Part shown: one piece after another, positions 13,201 to 28,200 of the stretch | Position numbering within the stretch: the first letter of the stretch is position 1 | How the letters are laid out: every line of letters begins with the position of its first letter | The notes under the pieces: generated by a model | What the model was told of the DNA's origin: nothing | Database searches by the model: none | The model's input: the letters and a program-made list of their open reading frames with translations, nothing else | Program-made: the position numbers and the translations under genes | Assembly: GCA_030770545.1 (NCBI GenBank) | Contig: CM061096.1 | Coordinates: forward strand, 12,133,501 to 12,197,500 | DNA: 64,000 nt | DNA from: Macropodus opercularis | Lineage: Eukaryota > Chordata > Actinopteri > Anabantiformes > Osphronemidae | Direction of reading: 5' to 3'

Positions 13201-16200
13201 AACCCGTGGCACTGTGCTCATAGCCCTAGGCCAGAGCCTGGGCTGGCAGGCACCCATACAGGCACGTGGCGTCAGCCTGCCCAGCGGGTGTCTTTGTTTA
13301 TGTTTTTTTAGTGCAGTGGTTACTTTTTCTCCAGGCTGTAGTACTGTAGCACTACCCAGCCCAACGCACCGCGTTCTCTCTGACAAATGCCCTCTGTGAC
13401 CCTGGCTGAGCCCTGGACAGTCGTAGGTTTTAAGTGGCCTGTGGCATCTATCATTTTAACTAAACTGGACAGATTGGCTGTGCCTGTGAATCCACATACT
13501 GCAGAACCGAGGCCATATTTAAAGGAGGAGGGTGTTTTTTTAGTGTTTAAGCTCATGAAGCACAAACTGTGTAGATTTAAAATTACTACCTATCATTTAC
13601 CAAAACGAACCCTAAATCTTGACTCGATCAGTCCTGCACAAAATTCTGCTTGCATAGACTTGAAACTTACACCTGACCACGTGTTCTGTAGTTCATGTAG
13701 TATTTTGAACTATTTTTTTCATTGTTCCTTGGCAGTTGCAGTTAATTTGATAAACTGAAATTAAAACATTAAAACAAAGTGTTCGAAACTATAACAAAAA
13801 CGTAACCGTGTCCCTGTTCAGTCGTGACTGGTCAGGTTATGTAAACCATCACCCTGATTACCAGACACCAGCCTGTGAAAATTAGCCTTGTCCTGATCTG
13901 CTACTCATTCCCCAACTCACTACCAATCAGCACACAGGCACTTGCAACTGTCCAGACCTTCCCTGCAGACAGGATTATCTGATCAACATTCAGAGTGTAA
14001 TGACTGGCTCTGAAACACACTCTTCCTTTGCACTGAAACAGACAGGTGTTTGAAGCTGACTGCCCTTTATTGTTCACAAGCAAGGGTCAGGGGTCAGGTG
14101 GCTCCAACCCTGTGGCAGAGGAATGCTTGAGCCGACCATTTAGTTCTACCAGCGGACATTTGGTTTGCAAGTGCATGCGGATGTTTGGGGGGAAGGAATT
14201 AGTTTGACTGACAGGGAACACTCTGTTGTGTTCTTGTGCACTTACAGTTAAGTAATTTGTTTGACAAATTTCTAACCACATATCCGCTAAACTATCATAT
14301 TGCAAATACATAAGGTGCAGCTTTGCACAATACACAAACACTGTCACCAACGCTGACCAAACTTAAATGTAACTAACTCTGAAGGCACATAAGGGGGTGG
14401 GTTCCTGTTCTGCAAGAGCAGCATGTAAATCATGCTGTGTAGCCCAGAGACGCCACGAGCACCTGCTGTGATAAAAAGGATTGCAGGCACAAAGGCCGTG
14501 TCTGTCGCCACCCTCCACTCACCTCACACACACAGTGCTGCAGCAGAAATCATTCCAACCCTACCTAAATAAATACGGTGCTGCACAGCTAATTGACGAT
14601 GTGCATATTTTATTTCTGAAATATGATTTCGTTTGAGTTCGTAGAGCTAATCATTCAAGTCCATTTGTTCTTTACTTGCCCTTACCCATAACATGCCCAC
14701 CCACGCTACAGCTCAGCTCAGTCTGAGATTACACAGGAGTTCCAGCCACAAACAATGTGGAATCTGCAGATGTGTATACAAAGCACAGCCATGATGCAAG
14801 TAGAGTTTGAACGTTAGCACAGGATGTGTACACAGCAGCGTTTGATGAATGTGTGCTGCTGTCTTAAGGGGGATGGATCTGTGCCGAAGGCTTGACCCTA
14901 AAGCTTCAACGGGCTTGTTCTCCATCAGAGCGCTGCTCCCAGGTTATAAATATGCCTCTGCCGTTGTACTTGAGCAGCAGGTTTTGAGTCTGAAGTGTTG
15001 CTTGTGATTCCGTCTTAGGAAATGAAAAATGAGGGAATAAAAAGAAGATTGAGAAAAGAAGTCAAACCAGCAAATATGTTTTGCTAAGACTTTCCCACCA
15101 GAAAGAAGGAACGTAGAGGGTGACTGTTCACTTTCTTAATTTAGTAGTTTAATTTCGATCTGGGGGATCGAGGGTCGTAATTTCAGTTCTGTTTCGGTCA
15201 CGTGAAGACTGGACTCAAATCAGGATTAGTTCCAACACACACTGCAGATGCCTTGCGTGGCTCTCACTTAAATTCTTAGAAGCTATAATTTTCACAGTAA
15301 AGTTCATGTTGTTTTGGTCAATTCCATTCCAGTATTTAGCTGTGGGTGCATTTTACACCAGCAGGGAGCTGCTGCATTTAAAGCCAAACACAGGAACTAA
15401 TGTTTGTGGCGTGCCAGGCTCAGCAGTTGCTTACCTGACTGAGCTTTATAAGACATTCCATTTTATAGCATATTACAGGAATCAGAGTTTCTGTATTTTA
15501 ATATTGTTTGACGTTCGGGCCTTTGCGTGTGTACACCCAGTGTTTTTCCTGCAGGGTCAGCAGAAGTCCTGCTGATCTGGGCCGATGAAATAAGGCTCTG
15601 AGTAATATTGTTTTAACCAGGGCTGCTGAGCAAGTTTTGTCAAGTTGCATGCGTGGCCCCTTGCAGTGGGGTTACAATGAGCTTCAGCAGATCCCACATG
15701 TGATGATTACTTGCCATTTGGCATTTTACAGTATGATATGATTTGTAGAGAGATGTTTTAAAGCTGTAATTAGTTAGGAGGTTTTTTTCAGAGACTAAAT
15801 TTTTTTTCTTTAACCTTTTTCCCTTTTAACCAAAAACAGTTTAAAATATTTTTTGGAAAAAAGTGAGATGCGTCTTTAGGGAGAAAATCAAGCAAACATA
15901 ACTTTATTGTTGGCAAGGGGCAATTGTTTGCGTAGCAGTGCATACAATTGTAGAAAAAAACACCACCACATGTTTGCTTTTTGCACAAATAACAATTTGT
16001 CATTTTTGTCAAATTAAAGATGACTTGGATGGTTGACACTATGTTTAATACAGCAGTATTTGAAAAAACGGTAGCAGAAGATGATTCTTTGAGTCCTCCC
16101 AGAAAGGACGACAGCTCCGAGTGACTGTCACGTCTCATGTTTTCTTGCTGTCTAGAGGTTTTGGGGCTTTGGGATGCCAACAAACATGAAAGCGCTGTAT

Positions 16201-19200
16201 GAGGCCTGACAACGCTAATAAAGGTGTTGATAACAAGTGCCGCTTTCTTCTCCAGAATTATTGGATTTGACTTTGCTTTGAATTTACTTTAAATAAAAGG
16301 TAAACGCTTCATCTTTTTTCCAACTCTTCTGGCAAACTGGATTATGGACCAGTATTGTACCAATATGTGTTAGTATTTCACTTTTGTTATAGCGTGCTCA
16401 TGAGTAAACACAACCACTGTGTCTTCAGTACTCAGAAATCCTCCACTCCAGCTATAATGCCACCTGCCCTGCACTAACACAGACCATGACTAGAAACAAT
16501 TACACATCTAGGATGGAAGGAAATCAAACGCCCATTTGTTTTTATATCTAATAATCTACCGAGCAGCATGTGAAATGAATTACATGTGTGCCTGCCATGT
16601 TGCCAAGAACTAACCAAAGTCAAATTCTTCCTTGTGCTTTCTTTTCCTGTTTTTCATTTGCTTGCACTTCTCATCTTTCCCCTTGTTGCTGGTTTTTGAG
16701 CCATCTGCTGGCACAGACTGGCAGCTGTATGGCACGAGACGAACCGGTGGCAACACCCCTTCATCTGTTATTAGTGCTTCAGAAATATTTAGAGCAGGGA
16801 AGGTGGACTAGGGAGCAGAGGAGCTGGAGCCTCTCACTGTAGGCAGACAAGGAGAAGGCCAAAATCCAGAGCCAGAGAACCAGGTTCCCAAAACAAACTT
16901 TCTCTATTCTACGCTTTTGCTTTTCTCTTTTACACACAATCGCTTTTATACAGTTCAACACACTTGATGGTTAGCATATTAATTAAATGCAGCTGTATCT
17001 CTCAGACAACAAAAATATGACTCGTGATGGGAGAAATTATAAAACTGTCATTAATAAAGCAATAAGCATTTTCTGCTTCTTGTGTCAACATAATTATGAG
17101 CTGAATGTGTCTTCTGTTTTGTTTTCTGTTAATTCTACGCGCCCAGTAGCTGACTGTAAATCCTGAGGCTGCCGGGATGGTTTGAGGTTACTGGTAGGTC
17201 AACAGAGCTACTTGAAAATGGAAAACTGGGGCATGGAAAAAAGAAAGAGACAGGGATAACAATAAAATATTCAGATGTGCATGGGAAGCGCGCGGGCTAC
17301 TTGCAGCCACGTGACCCTGCGCTTTAACACATTGTTCTTGGCTGGCTTTTTGTAGCCCTGGAATCAAATTAGCAACCAAAAAATGAGAGTGAGAGAGAAA
17401 CAGGACGGAAGAAAGTGGAAAGTGAAAAAAATATTTACTCAGAAGTAATTCCATATGGATTTCTTTTTGGTTAATAATTGTGATAAAAGGGCCCCTTGAA
17501 ACTACAATAGAGGCCTTTGAGCAGTGCAGCCTGAGTCTGAGCGTCAAAGTTGGCTCCCATCCAAGGACCAGGTTTCTCTTAAAGCCAGGGGAAGAAAAGA
17601 AAGACTGTTTTATGGAAGGAAAAGAGAGAAACATGCACACACATTAACACACACACTCCCTCTGTTCTCCCTCTGCTTTTCTTATTCACGTACATGAACA
17701 TTTGCAGATGCCTGGCCACAGAAATGAACAGAAGCATTGGTGCATTCTTTCAGCCACAGGCATTATTTATCTGGCACCACCTTGGCATCCTATTGTGTGC
17801 ATATACAGTACCTCACTTTTCTGCTGAGCACATGATCTTAATATTATGTATTGCCCTTCTATTTTACATTTACAGTAACTCCTTAACTTTGTATGTAAAA
17901 GTGTGCACATTAGTTCTGGCACACGAAAGACGGAGGAAACTATCTACTGCTGACCTCCAGGCTGTCTATTGTTCTTTTTTTTCTGTTTGTTTTATTTTCC
18001 TCTAGGAAGTTTGCTCTCTGGGAGCAAACTGATATAATTGCCGCTGTATGACAGGAGTGCTGCTGTTTTATGTGTTTGAATTGCCAGCCTGTGCTTGTGT
18101 TTTTGTGGGCGTGGAGGCATCGGTGCCCTACCAGCATTCGACTTATAAAACACATGGGTGGTCAGCCTGTTTAGCACACAATGTTTACCCATTAGGTTTA
18201 GACCAGTGACTCAGTGTTTAAATCCACTTACTACCTGAGCCTGAGTGTTTTCAATTATAATTGTTTCCATTTTGCCTCAAGCTCGCTGCTGGTAAGGACG
18301 ATTTTCTTCTCAGTTACTCGAAATACAAGGAGAGGTTAAATGTTTGTTTTGGGTGGTGATAAACTGTAAAGATAATTTAATACTTTTGTTGAACATGAAC
18401 ACATCTTGTTTGTTTTTACTTGTTTTTATTATTTTCAGTACATGCCCATGGACATTACAGAAAACCTTTTCATTCTATTGGAATGTGCTAAGGATGTGCA
18501 AACAGGTTGGTATCGGCATTCAGTGCAAGCATTACAGTAAATGGGTGCCATGTTTAAAATGAAAAATAAAAATCTCCATGTTGAGACTTGGTTTTGTGCG
18601 AATGTTGATTATAATAATCACAATAATAATAGCTGTGCATACACCTTCGTTCCCTTCTCTCTGTCTTCCTGGACTCTCTGTTTTGTAATGTCGCCTCCAG
18701 TTGCATTGAGTAATGGCTTAAAAAATATGGATGCTAACATAATCCCTGTTGTTCCCATCAATGTAACCTTACTGAGCAAACAAAAGGTCGGAACTCGAAA
18801 AACAATAAAACAAAGGCAGCACAGTCACTTATAGTTTTGGATATTCATTTAATGATAATATCACTTTTTCCACTTGTACAAATAAATTCACAGAATAAAA
18901 AACAATCCATGACAACAAGGAGCTTCCCAAAATAAACAGGGAAAATAACAATCACATTGAAATTACTTCAATGTATTCTAATTTACAGCAAGATATTCCA
19001 GTCGCATTGCTTGAATGTTTTTGTGTGAGCTCTCGAAGCATCTGTTAGCCTGTAAATGGTGCTGTCGAAACACTGTAGGTAACATCAAACGTTCACGTAT
19101 GTGTCTTTGGTGTGTTTGCCTCGGTATTTACAGCGGGCCTGACGTTAAGTTGCTGGTCTCTGCACAAGAAAGAACATGTACTCGCATTATGACAAAAGCT

Positions 19201-22200
19201 GACAGATCTGCACAGGCACACATGCACACAGTCCTTCTTTGCCACATATTCACAGATCATCCACTTAGCAAGTCACATTGTGCATTTAGGTGCAGGTTAG
19301 CAAAACTGAAATACTCCTTCCTACGAAGAAAGCACAACATTAAGCTGAGAGGGTTTTTTGAATTAAGAGACCATACACAACCACTGTTTCCATGTCAGCC
19401 AAGCCAAGGACTATGTTGTGTGTGATTGGTGGTATAGGGATGAAAATGTTCCCCTTGCAGGAAATATAAAGAATAAATAAAGTCTCTGAAGTTCTCTTTT
19501 ACTGTGGTGTTTACTATGATCAAGATAAGCTCTGGTTGTAACTCAGCACTGAGCAAACAGAAGGGCTTCAGTCAAATGCACCTCTCTGGGCCTTTTGTAA
19601 TCCTGCTTACCTTCTCCATGTAAAGCAGGCTGAAGGCCTCAGAATAGGGGAGGGGGATTTAGTCTCGAGTCTGTCCAGACTCACATATACTTAGACTGTC
19701 TGACATTCAGGGGGCGAAGTCCTTTGATTGACCAAATCACTTTTAATCTTCAAAGGGTTTAATCTGCTGTTTTGTCTGTTAGTCACAAGAGGTGGGGGGT
19801 AAAGGGTAAAGGGGGCTGTTAACAGTCACAATGCAATGGTATAATAAGAGATATAAAAACACTGGTATAAAAACATACAGTACGTACAAAACAAACAGAA
19901 AACGCACAACAGCTTTTCAGCCAAACAAAGCAACGCGAGCATCAGCTATCCTCTCGGCACAACTTCATTTGGCGTCTTAAAGGTCATTCACAGCAAGCAC
20001 TGATTCCTTTGGGGTAGTGCTGGGGAGTTGCAACATGAAGCAAAACAATTCCTGTTAGTGTTTATTTGGGTTGTTGTAATGGGGAAAGGCAGCACAATCC
20101 CATTTCAGTGCACACTCCTTTATGAACAAATAATGGAGGGCATGAGGTTAATATGTCCCTTAACCCTACAAGTCAGCCAATGACAACACAGTATCAGTCC
20201 CAGGGTCGTAGCATAGGCTGTTACTTAAGCAGTTTGAGACAACATTATTGAAGCACAATGTAAATGGACTTGAGACAAGTCCAAAACACTGTTCCTGAAC
20301 TTGTTTAACGTCTACTTAGGCAAAGGGCAGGCATTAAGTTAAAACATGTCCAGCTCCTCCTTAGCTGGTTGACTGCTTGTGTCCTTCTACAGCAGCTGAA
20401 TTTCACCTGTGGCGAAAGCAGAGCTGAAGAATTTGAATCCCCTTCAACATCCAAGTAGCCAGGTGTCAAAAGTAGGAAGGTTTGTGTGAAGACATGTTGT
20501 TGTTGGACGTACAGTGATCCTGTAGTAGCAACACCTCATATTCCAGATTGCCGTTCTGAACAGCAGGTTCAGGGATTATAAGATGGGGGTGTTTTTGGGG
20601 CAGTGCCCCGTTGTCCAAGCCACCCTTAACCCCATCTAGCTCTAACTGGGAGGGCTCACATTCTAGGTCCAAGTGGCCCTTGGCCCTCTTTCTGCGAAGA
20701 AAGCATACCACTCCCATTATTACTGCTATCAATAACAGAAGCATCATTATGGCAACTGCAGGCACCACCACAGTGGGAAGTTTCGGGTCATATATTTTAT
20801 CAGGTTCAGTGGTGCTTTCAGTATGGACCTTGATGCAGACACCATCTGTGCCACTAGGAGAACCTAGTGGAGTTACACACACAATGTAAGTGGAATTGGG
20901 ATTCAGACCTCGAAGTCTGTACTCTGGAAAGGTTGTTGGTAGCGTGATCCGGATAGGCCTCTGGTCTGGCCCAGAGAGACTTCTGTAGGTTAGCCGGATA
21001 CCACGGATGAAAGGGGACTTTTCAATGTAGCGATGGAGGTCCAGCAGGATTGAGGTCGGACTTGGTTCATGTGAGGATATATCTGGTGCGTCTGTGGTGA
21101 CTGCTGCTGTGGGGATTTTAGACACCGGTGGAGACGGGGGATTCTGTACTTCGCAATACATGCCATAAGTTCCATGTGGACAGTCGCACTCTACCTGCCC
21201 ATGCTGATCCAAATGACAAGTACCGCCATTCAGACACGTCTGAGAGGGACAGAAAGTGTCTATAATGCTGCTGCTGGGCGACGCAGGCACAGGCAAGGTG
21301 TGATCAACATATTCGCCGCTGGCCCTGGAAACTGGAATTGCTCTTGTAGTACTTGGTAAAGTAGTGACAGGCACAGGCGTGGTCGTGGTAGTTCTGACAG
21401 TACTAGTTGTTACTGTGGTTGTGGTGGGACAGCCAAAATCTCTGTGCTCCAGTCTTTCCAGTACCTTTCCAGCATTTATAGGTGGGAAATGGCAACGGGT
21501 CTCCTCTGTTCTTCCTAAGGTGATACTCTGGACTCGCAGCCATGTTGGGAACCACGCTAAGGTGCAGAGACAGTTGAAGGGGTTCTCTGCCACTGTCAGC
21601 TTTCTGAGTTGAGGGAAGAGCAGGGAGAACTCTTCAGAAAGGCCCTGAAGACTTAGGGAGCTAATGTCCAATTCCTGAAGTTCGCCAAGGTTCTGCAGGT
21701 CCTGAACCTGAATAGGACCCATTGGGTTCCCAGCCAGGTTGAGATGGATCAGGCCCTGTTTCTCTTTAAGGGCCAAAGGGAAAGAGTCAAGCTGATTTTC
21801 TGAGATGTCGAGTTCATGGAGATTTTTGAGGCTCTCTATGAGCTCTGTATTCAAGCTGGTCAGCCCTATTCCACCCAATTTGAGAGACTCCAGGTTTGGG
21901 GTTTGGAGGTCAGACGGACCCAAGTTTGGAAACACATTAAAGCGAAGGTCCAGCAGCAGTAACTGAGGCATTTTGAGAGCAGGTAGGGATGTCAACTGGT
22001 TACCCTGTAGCTTGAGTTCCAACAGGTGCTCCAAGCTATCGAAGGCTTCAGGGTGGATAGTCTTGATAAGATTACCATACAAATATAGGCGCTCAAGCAG
22101 TACCATTCCCTGGAAGCATTGCTCTGAAATGTGGGTAATCTGGTTGGATGACAGATCCAGGTTTCTTAAAGATGTCAAAGGTTCAAACACCCCATCTGGA

Positions 22201-25200
22201 AGTTCAGTGAGTTTGTTCTGACTGAGATCCAGCATTTCCAGGTTTCCCATGCCATCAAAGGCTTCAGCTGTCAGGGTCTCGATGCCATTGGCAAAGAGGA
22301 AGAGACTTTTTGCATAAGGAGGCACTCCCATGGGGATGGTGGAAGAGCGTCTCTGGAAACACAAGATGGACTCTGGTGTGGAACAGGAGCAATCCTTTGG
22401 ACAGTCGCTAGACATGATGCCATCTGGCAGAATGAGGAGGAGCAGAAAGGGCGTCATAAGAAAGACTGCCATGGTGCAGACTCTCTCTCTCTCCATGATC
22501 AGCCTGCAACAAGAGAACACACAAAATGTCAGTAACCTGCATAAGCATTTGGAAAAATGTACAGCCAGTGACACGGTCCCATACATATTATCCCTGGCCT
22601 CTTCCTATGAAGGCTAGTTTCCCAACCAGCATAGTTCAGCTATTAAATCAGTGTGTGGCTCTTTAATGGTTTAATGTTTCTCTGTGTGGTGAGATTAGTA
22701 TCAAAGGTTTAACAATACATAGCCAGTGATCAAAGGCAGTCTTTCACCATAAGGTCTGTCAAACAGTAGTGCTACAGCTGTGACCTCACTTTTCAGGGTG
22801 GTTTGTGCTTTATTTGTGGGTTTCTGTCACACTCCTCTGGCTAAAGCAGTGCCACGTTCTTCCTTCAACAATCTGATACTGATCCTGGTCTGTACTGCAA
22901 AACGCCAAAACCACATGTATTTATATCCACGTGTTTGTAAACAGCATAGCAGGAGTAAATGCAACTTATTCAGCTTGAGAGAAAACAATGTTGTTTTTTT
23001 TTATCTCTCAAGAGCCACTGATCCACTGAAAGACTTCACACACTTGCCATAAATGGTTTTCTATAAACACTGCTCCACTCTCTCCGGTTTCCTATAACCG
23101 GACTGCGTCAGCCTTGTGTGGTTGTATGTTTGCAGGGCTGCACGTGGCCATGCATATGTATATGATTTACGTTGTGTCTTTCTAAACTTTGAGAGCCCAA
23201 AGCTGTTTCACATAGCCTAAATAAAATAAAACACAATTTTTGTGTTGTCATTTTGCAGGCTGACAGCCAACTCTACTTGCCCATATACAAAATATAGTTG
23301 CCATCAACAAGATAGTGATTTACCAGGAGACAGTCTTTGAGTGTCGGTGTGGCGGTTGATCACTTGCTTTACTGAGCGAGATGCCTTAGGGAAAGATCTG
23401 ATATAGTACAGCACACGTTTTTTAGCTTATCCCAAATCTTTACCCACAAACAAAAATGTGAATATTTGTATTTTATTTTGCTCCTGTTCTTGTAACTTGT
23501 AAGCTACTACGACTACACACAGTCGTATGAACTTAAAAGGTGGACATTGAAGCATGTAGCAAAATAAATGCTTGTATTTTCTATCTTTATATATCTTTAG
23601 GTATCAATGCCACCAAAATCATCTTTTGCCAAGTACGTCAGAGCAGCTGCCTGCTCAAATAATCTATCCCATTTCACTTCTTTACAAAAACCCTTGCTTC
23701 AAATGTCAGAGCTTGGAGAGGAGATCAAGGGTTTTGCATAGGGACAGAGGAAGGACCAGTATCATCTCATCATGCCACAGCTATTTGCGTGGCATCTCTT
23801 TTTTCTTTTTTTACAGCATACTTTTCTTTCCACTCCTTGAAATTCAGTCCTTGAAATTGCAACATTGTTGGAAAGATTCCCTGATCTCTTATATTTCCCC
23901 CTTCAGTGCACACAAAAAACAAAGATATTGTCCACTGTAACCACCCCAACATGTTCTGCTTTTTATGCAGATAAGTTTTTAGACATGGCAGAAATTTTAC
24001 TGTGTTCAGCCAGACCTCAATAAACGACTCTACTCAAACATCAAGGCTTGATTGAACAAAGCAGCTAAATGCTTTTCAGACTCAGCACCTGCAAACAACA
24101 CAGAAACATGTCTTGACTTTTGGCAGCAATGCAAAAAAGTGTGATATTAGTTATGGAAAGCAATGGTAATAGCTGATGGTGATAGATTGCTTCTGGCTCC
24201 AGTCATACACGCAGGCGAAGTTTCAGTTATCTAACAGTTTACATTTGAAGTCCAGCGAAGTTCCACAGGTGAGTAATTACATGTAAAGGCTTCAAAAAGA
24301 GTTTTTGCTTCAATTACTAAGGTGTTAAAAGGTTAAAAAGAATAAACTCGTTGATTATTATTTCTCCTACTGTAATAAAACAGTTTTAGGAAAGAATGAT
24401 AATTGGGTTCAAAAGTTCACTCAGCTGCTAGAACATTTCTTTTGATTGTCACTGATAAAAAAGGCTGGTTTCGTTACGGTGTCAAAATAGATGTACTGTA
24501 GGTGCAGACGGACGGGGAAAACCCTCATTCTGTGTCCAGAAACAAAGGGATTCTGGAAGATAAACAGGAGATGGAGAGGATAGGATGCATCAAGCAACAA
24601 CTGGAGTGTAAGCAGATGGTCTCAGATTCTGTGTGGGGTGCTGAATTTTAATGTACTTTACTTAAATACACATTATATGTTAAAGGGTTTGTGAAGGAAG
24701 TGTTCATGTCTGAAGTTGTCCACTAATCCAGTCTCCTTCTCCCTGGGGATCAAGGAACTTTATTGTGATACAGTGCATCAGGGCCCAATGACAAGTAAAA
24801 ATATCCAATGCCAGAGTACAACAACATCAAGGCAGCCATGAGAAGAGTGAGCTGTGTAGATAAAACGGAGAATATTTGTCTTAGAACCTCAACGTGGCGA
24901 TTCCGCTGCAGCTCCCCAGGGCAGAATGTTTATTTGAGTGTGCCTCATTCCTAACCGGGCCAGGCACATCAGATAACCCAGTGGAGGAGAAACTCTGGAT
25001 ACTGAGGGTGGGGGTGGTTCAGAGCATACTGCCAGATCAAACCGTAGATAAACTGCAGTGTGATAGGTTCGATTCTCCACTTTGCCTTGTTTTTGGGGCG
25101 ATGTAGTGACTTATGCAGGTTTTATCTGTGCGCAAGATAAGGTGTAATTGTGGCGTCACAGCATCACAGTGTTGTGGGGCGATGAGTGATTCCTGACTGT

Positions 25201-28200
25201 GTTTCTTGAACTGAAGTCTTTGTAAGTGAGTGGAGGTGGGCTGCCCAGACAGGGTGAAAGAAAGATAGAGGAAAGACGAGCATGTCATCCTGTGCAAGGA
25301 AGAATGGCCCCTCCTTTCGTCCTCCTCCTCCCTTCATGAGTTGTAATTTCCTTTTCTCTCCCCTGTGCGCTTGTTGAGACATTCCTGAGACAGGCAGCAG
25401 CTGGGTTTGAAGCAGTGAGTCTGTCTCACTGGCATTTGAGTTTGGAGATTAACAGGAAGTTATTTTGTTTTATAAAAAGACAATGGATGACAGGGTTTTT
25501 AAAAGAATGGGAGTGACATCTTGTTGAGTGGACCACTGTTCTTGGATCTGTGTTTTCTTTACATTTGAATCTAGATTTGTGGGACGTAGATATGTTGGCT
25601 GATGAATCGCGTAGGGCCACAAACAGTGAGAAGGAGATGCATTAAATAAAGACCATGGGACAGTCTTTGCGCAACAATAAGTGAAATATACGCATATAAG
25701 AGTCGAGAAGGCAAAATGAAACTCAACGTGTTATCCCACATTTTTCTTTCATTTTAAAATGAGACTGAAACGCAACATAAGCACAGCAGAGACAAAGGGA
25801 GGCTTCTGTCATCAGGGCCACTGGGGTGAAGAGGTGGATAAGGCTTGGGGTGAAGTGGGCTGCAGCAATTAAATCCTGACATGCCCAGCATCAAGAGCCC
25901 TTCAAGTTCAAAGCTGAAGACAAATACTGAAGGGTAGTGAAGGATGGATGGTAGGAAGGTTGCTATGGAGTCGTGTAATTCAGGAGGACACAACAGCAAA
26001 CTATTTCTATTTAAGAGGCCCTTTGTTTTCTGGGAATGTTTGTCTGTTTGTGCATTAGAGTATGAGCCACATTATTATAGGTCTGAATCGCTGGTTTACT
26101 GGGGTGCACTGTAATGTATTACTTCAGCTCCTCATGTACATTTACTGCAGTAGCATACGGACATGACTTCTAAATGGGTGTAAATGATAACCAAGAGAAC
26201 CTGGTGATGAAGGCCTCCCCGTCCTTACGTAACCTTTCCTCTTTTGGATCCCGGAACATCCCAAAACACAAACACTCCCATCGCTCTGCACTGTCAGCAC
26301 CAGCCATGCCACAGCTGGACCCCATTACATACAGTCCCATAGCGTAATTCTTCAACATGACAAAGGGGTCAAGAGAGGGCCGGTAGGGCGAAACAAGCGT
26401 GTGTGTAAAAAGCTGAAACCATAAAAACATGTCTTAAGGAGCACGGGAAAGCTGACGTGATACATGTGTCATAAGTATGTCGTTGAAAATGGCAGTTATG
26501 TTAACACAACACTTTTGGTATGTACCCAATGCAGAGAGGTATTTGTTAAAGGCTTGAGCTAATGCATCTCTAAAGTGTTTACTTAATTGCTGGAGAGTAA
26601 CTATGCAAACTGCTATTCTGGATATGCAAGCCATCTTTTAAGAAAAATGACAACACTACGCTAGTGACATCACCCTTGTCTAAAGGTTTTGCATGCAAGG
26701 GTGCTTAAAATCCTGAAGACCTACAATATACAGTATAAATAACAATATTCTAAAGATTTTCTAAAGATCCAGGCTCAGCTGCACAAACTCTTTGTAGATC
26801 CAGTAGCAACCATAGGGATATGCTCTACTAATACAGCACTTACATTAAGAACAATCAAGCTGACAGAAAACACACGCAGACAAGGAAGGAGAGGACGTGG
26901 AAGAGAAGAAGGATGACGTCTGTCAGTGGCAATACTCCTCTTGAAGCCGCAGTATCATTGTCATGCTTTGTAGTGGTATGAAGAGGGATTAGGGGCCACA
27001 GCCGTTTTACAATGTGCTGCACAGACAAAAGCTTTCCGACTGATTTCAGCCTCACCGCAAGAAAAGACCCTGTAATAGCCACATCCATCATGTTGTATGT
27101 CAGCTCTTCCAGTGTTGACTGCTGTCAGAAGCTTTGCTGTTTGAATTAACGCAAACAATCCTATTAACTAAAGGCCAAGATCTCTTCGCCACAGACTTTA
27201 CTTCACTTCATTAACTCCACACTTTCCTCTTGCTGCATTGTGCATACACTATTGTATCTAAATGAGTTGCAAAGCACTTTATTATTGGTGTGAAAGACAG
27301 ACCCTTTCATCTCAGGATTTATGGTGTTGACGAAGCCCGCCTACAAGGACAGTGTGAAGTACTGCCATTAGCCTGCAGCTGGAGGACTTGAAAGAGAACA
27401 TAATATACAGTTTAGGGGTGAACGAGCGAGTAGTAGAATAGCAAAAGTCCTAAAAGCAGTGAGTATTTGCTTCTCTACTGGGGTCATGTGGCAAACCAGT
27501 ATTTGGGTTTGTGCAAGTCTTCAGTAAAATTGGTTTTCCTCTTTACTCTGAGATAAAAGAAATCTGCTCAGATAGCATCAGCCCAAAGAACAACAAAGCC
27601 CAGGAATCTGTGAGGCAGAGATTGGCTACATGAGGTCAAAGGTCATCTTCAGATTATTCTGTATTCTGTGTGCTCTGTTGTCACTGTGGCCCAATCAACA
27701 CGAATATATGCCTCTGTTTGACACCAGCACACACCCAGCTCCGGTTTCACAAATGTCCACCTGAAGCTTACAGATTCTCATCTACACAACAGGTGCTTTC
27801 TTCGCTCCTCCGGGGCAACATGAAATATAAAACCTGCAAAATGTGTCTAAGTAAACGATGCGCCATGCGCCAGGGCCTCAGCCAGCTGCACGCTTGCGCT
27901 ACAGAGGAGGAAACAGGCCAAGGAGCGTGGTCAGGCAGCCAAACTAAGGCAGATATGGGACTGTACAGCAGCACGCCTGCTGTCTCGCTCTGCCTCCTCT
28001 GAGCTTTCAAGCATAGAGGTCAGACGTGTCAGTTCCAACAGGAAATGTGAACCATTTCCTTTTGTTTTATTGCTGAGCCAGATAATGCGGGAGATGCTCG
28101 ACTTGATTTGGTTTACATATACGCAACGCTAGCAGACTAGGGTAGAGCCTCTCTCCATATGACTCTCGGTTCACACACAGCATCCTTGTGTTGCGTCTCA

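Larger units (their letters stand above)
4203..18829. other. Giant coro7 intron, segment before vasn; no gene seen
   Basis: I find no supported coding exon on either strand in this 14.6 kb. It holds simple repeats: a 32 bp alternating purine-pyrimidine tract at 11153-11184, (CA)12 at 11297-11321, (CGTT)n near 11667-11681 and an AT tract near 8268-8280. It also has a homeobox-motif-rich stretch near 7383-7450. The open frames present are short, compositionally random and unlike known proteins. Confidence 0.7.

Noticed and set aside
19015..19425. 136-codon plus-strand frame
   Set aside because: It is antisense to the likely vasn 3' UTR, Cys/His/Arg-rich without a pattern, and lacks any recognisable similarity.
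22497..22586. Thirty extra codons upstream of the vasn start (ATG at 22586)
   Set aside because: They lie beyond a strong splice acceptor ending at 22504, and the signal peptide fits directly after the ATG at 22496. The upstream codons are intron.
25062..25080. tRNA B-box-like GGTTCGATTCTCC
   Set aside because: The flanking bases do not form a T-stem, and no A-box or acceptor stem can be found at the right distance.
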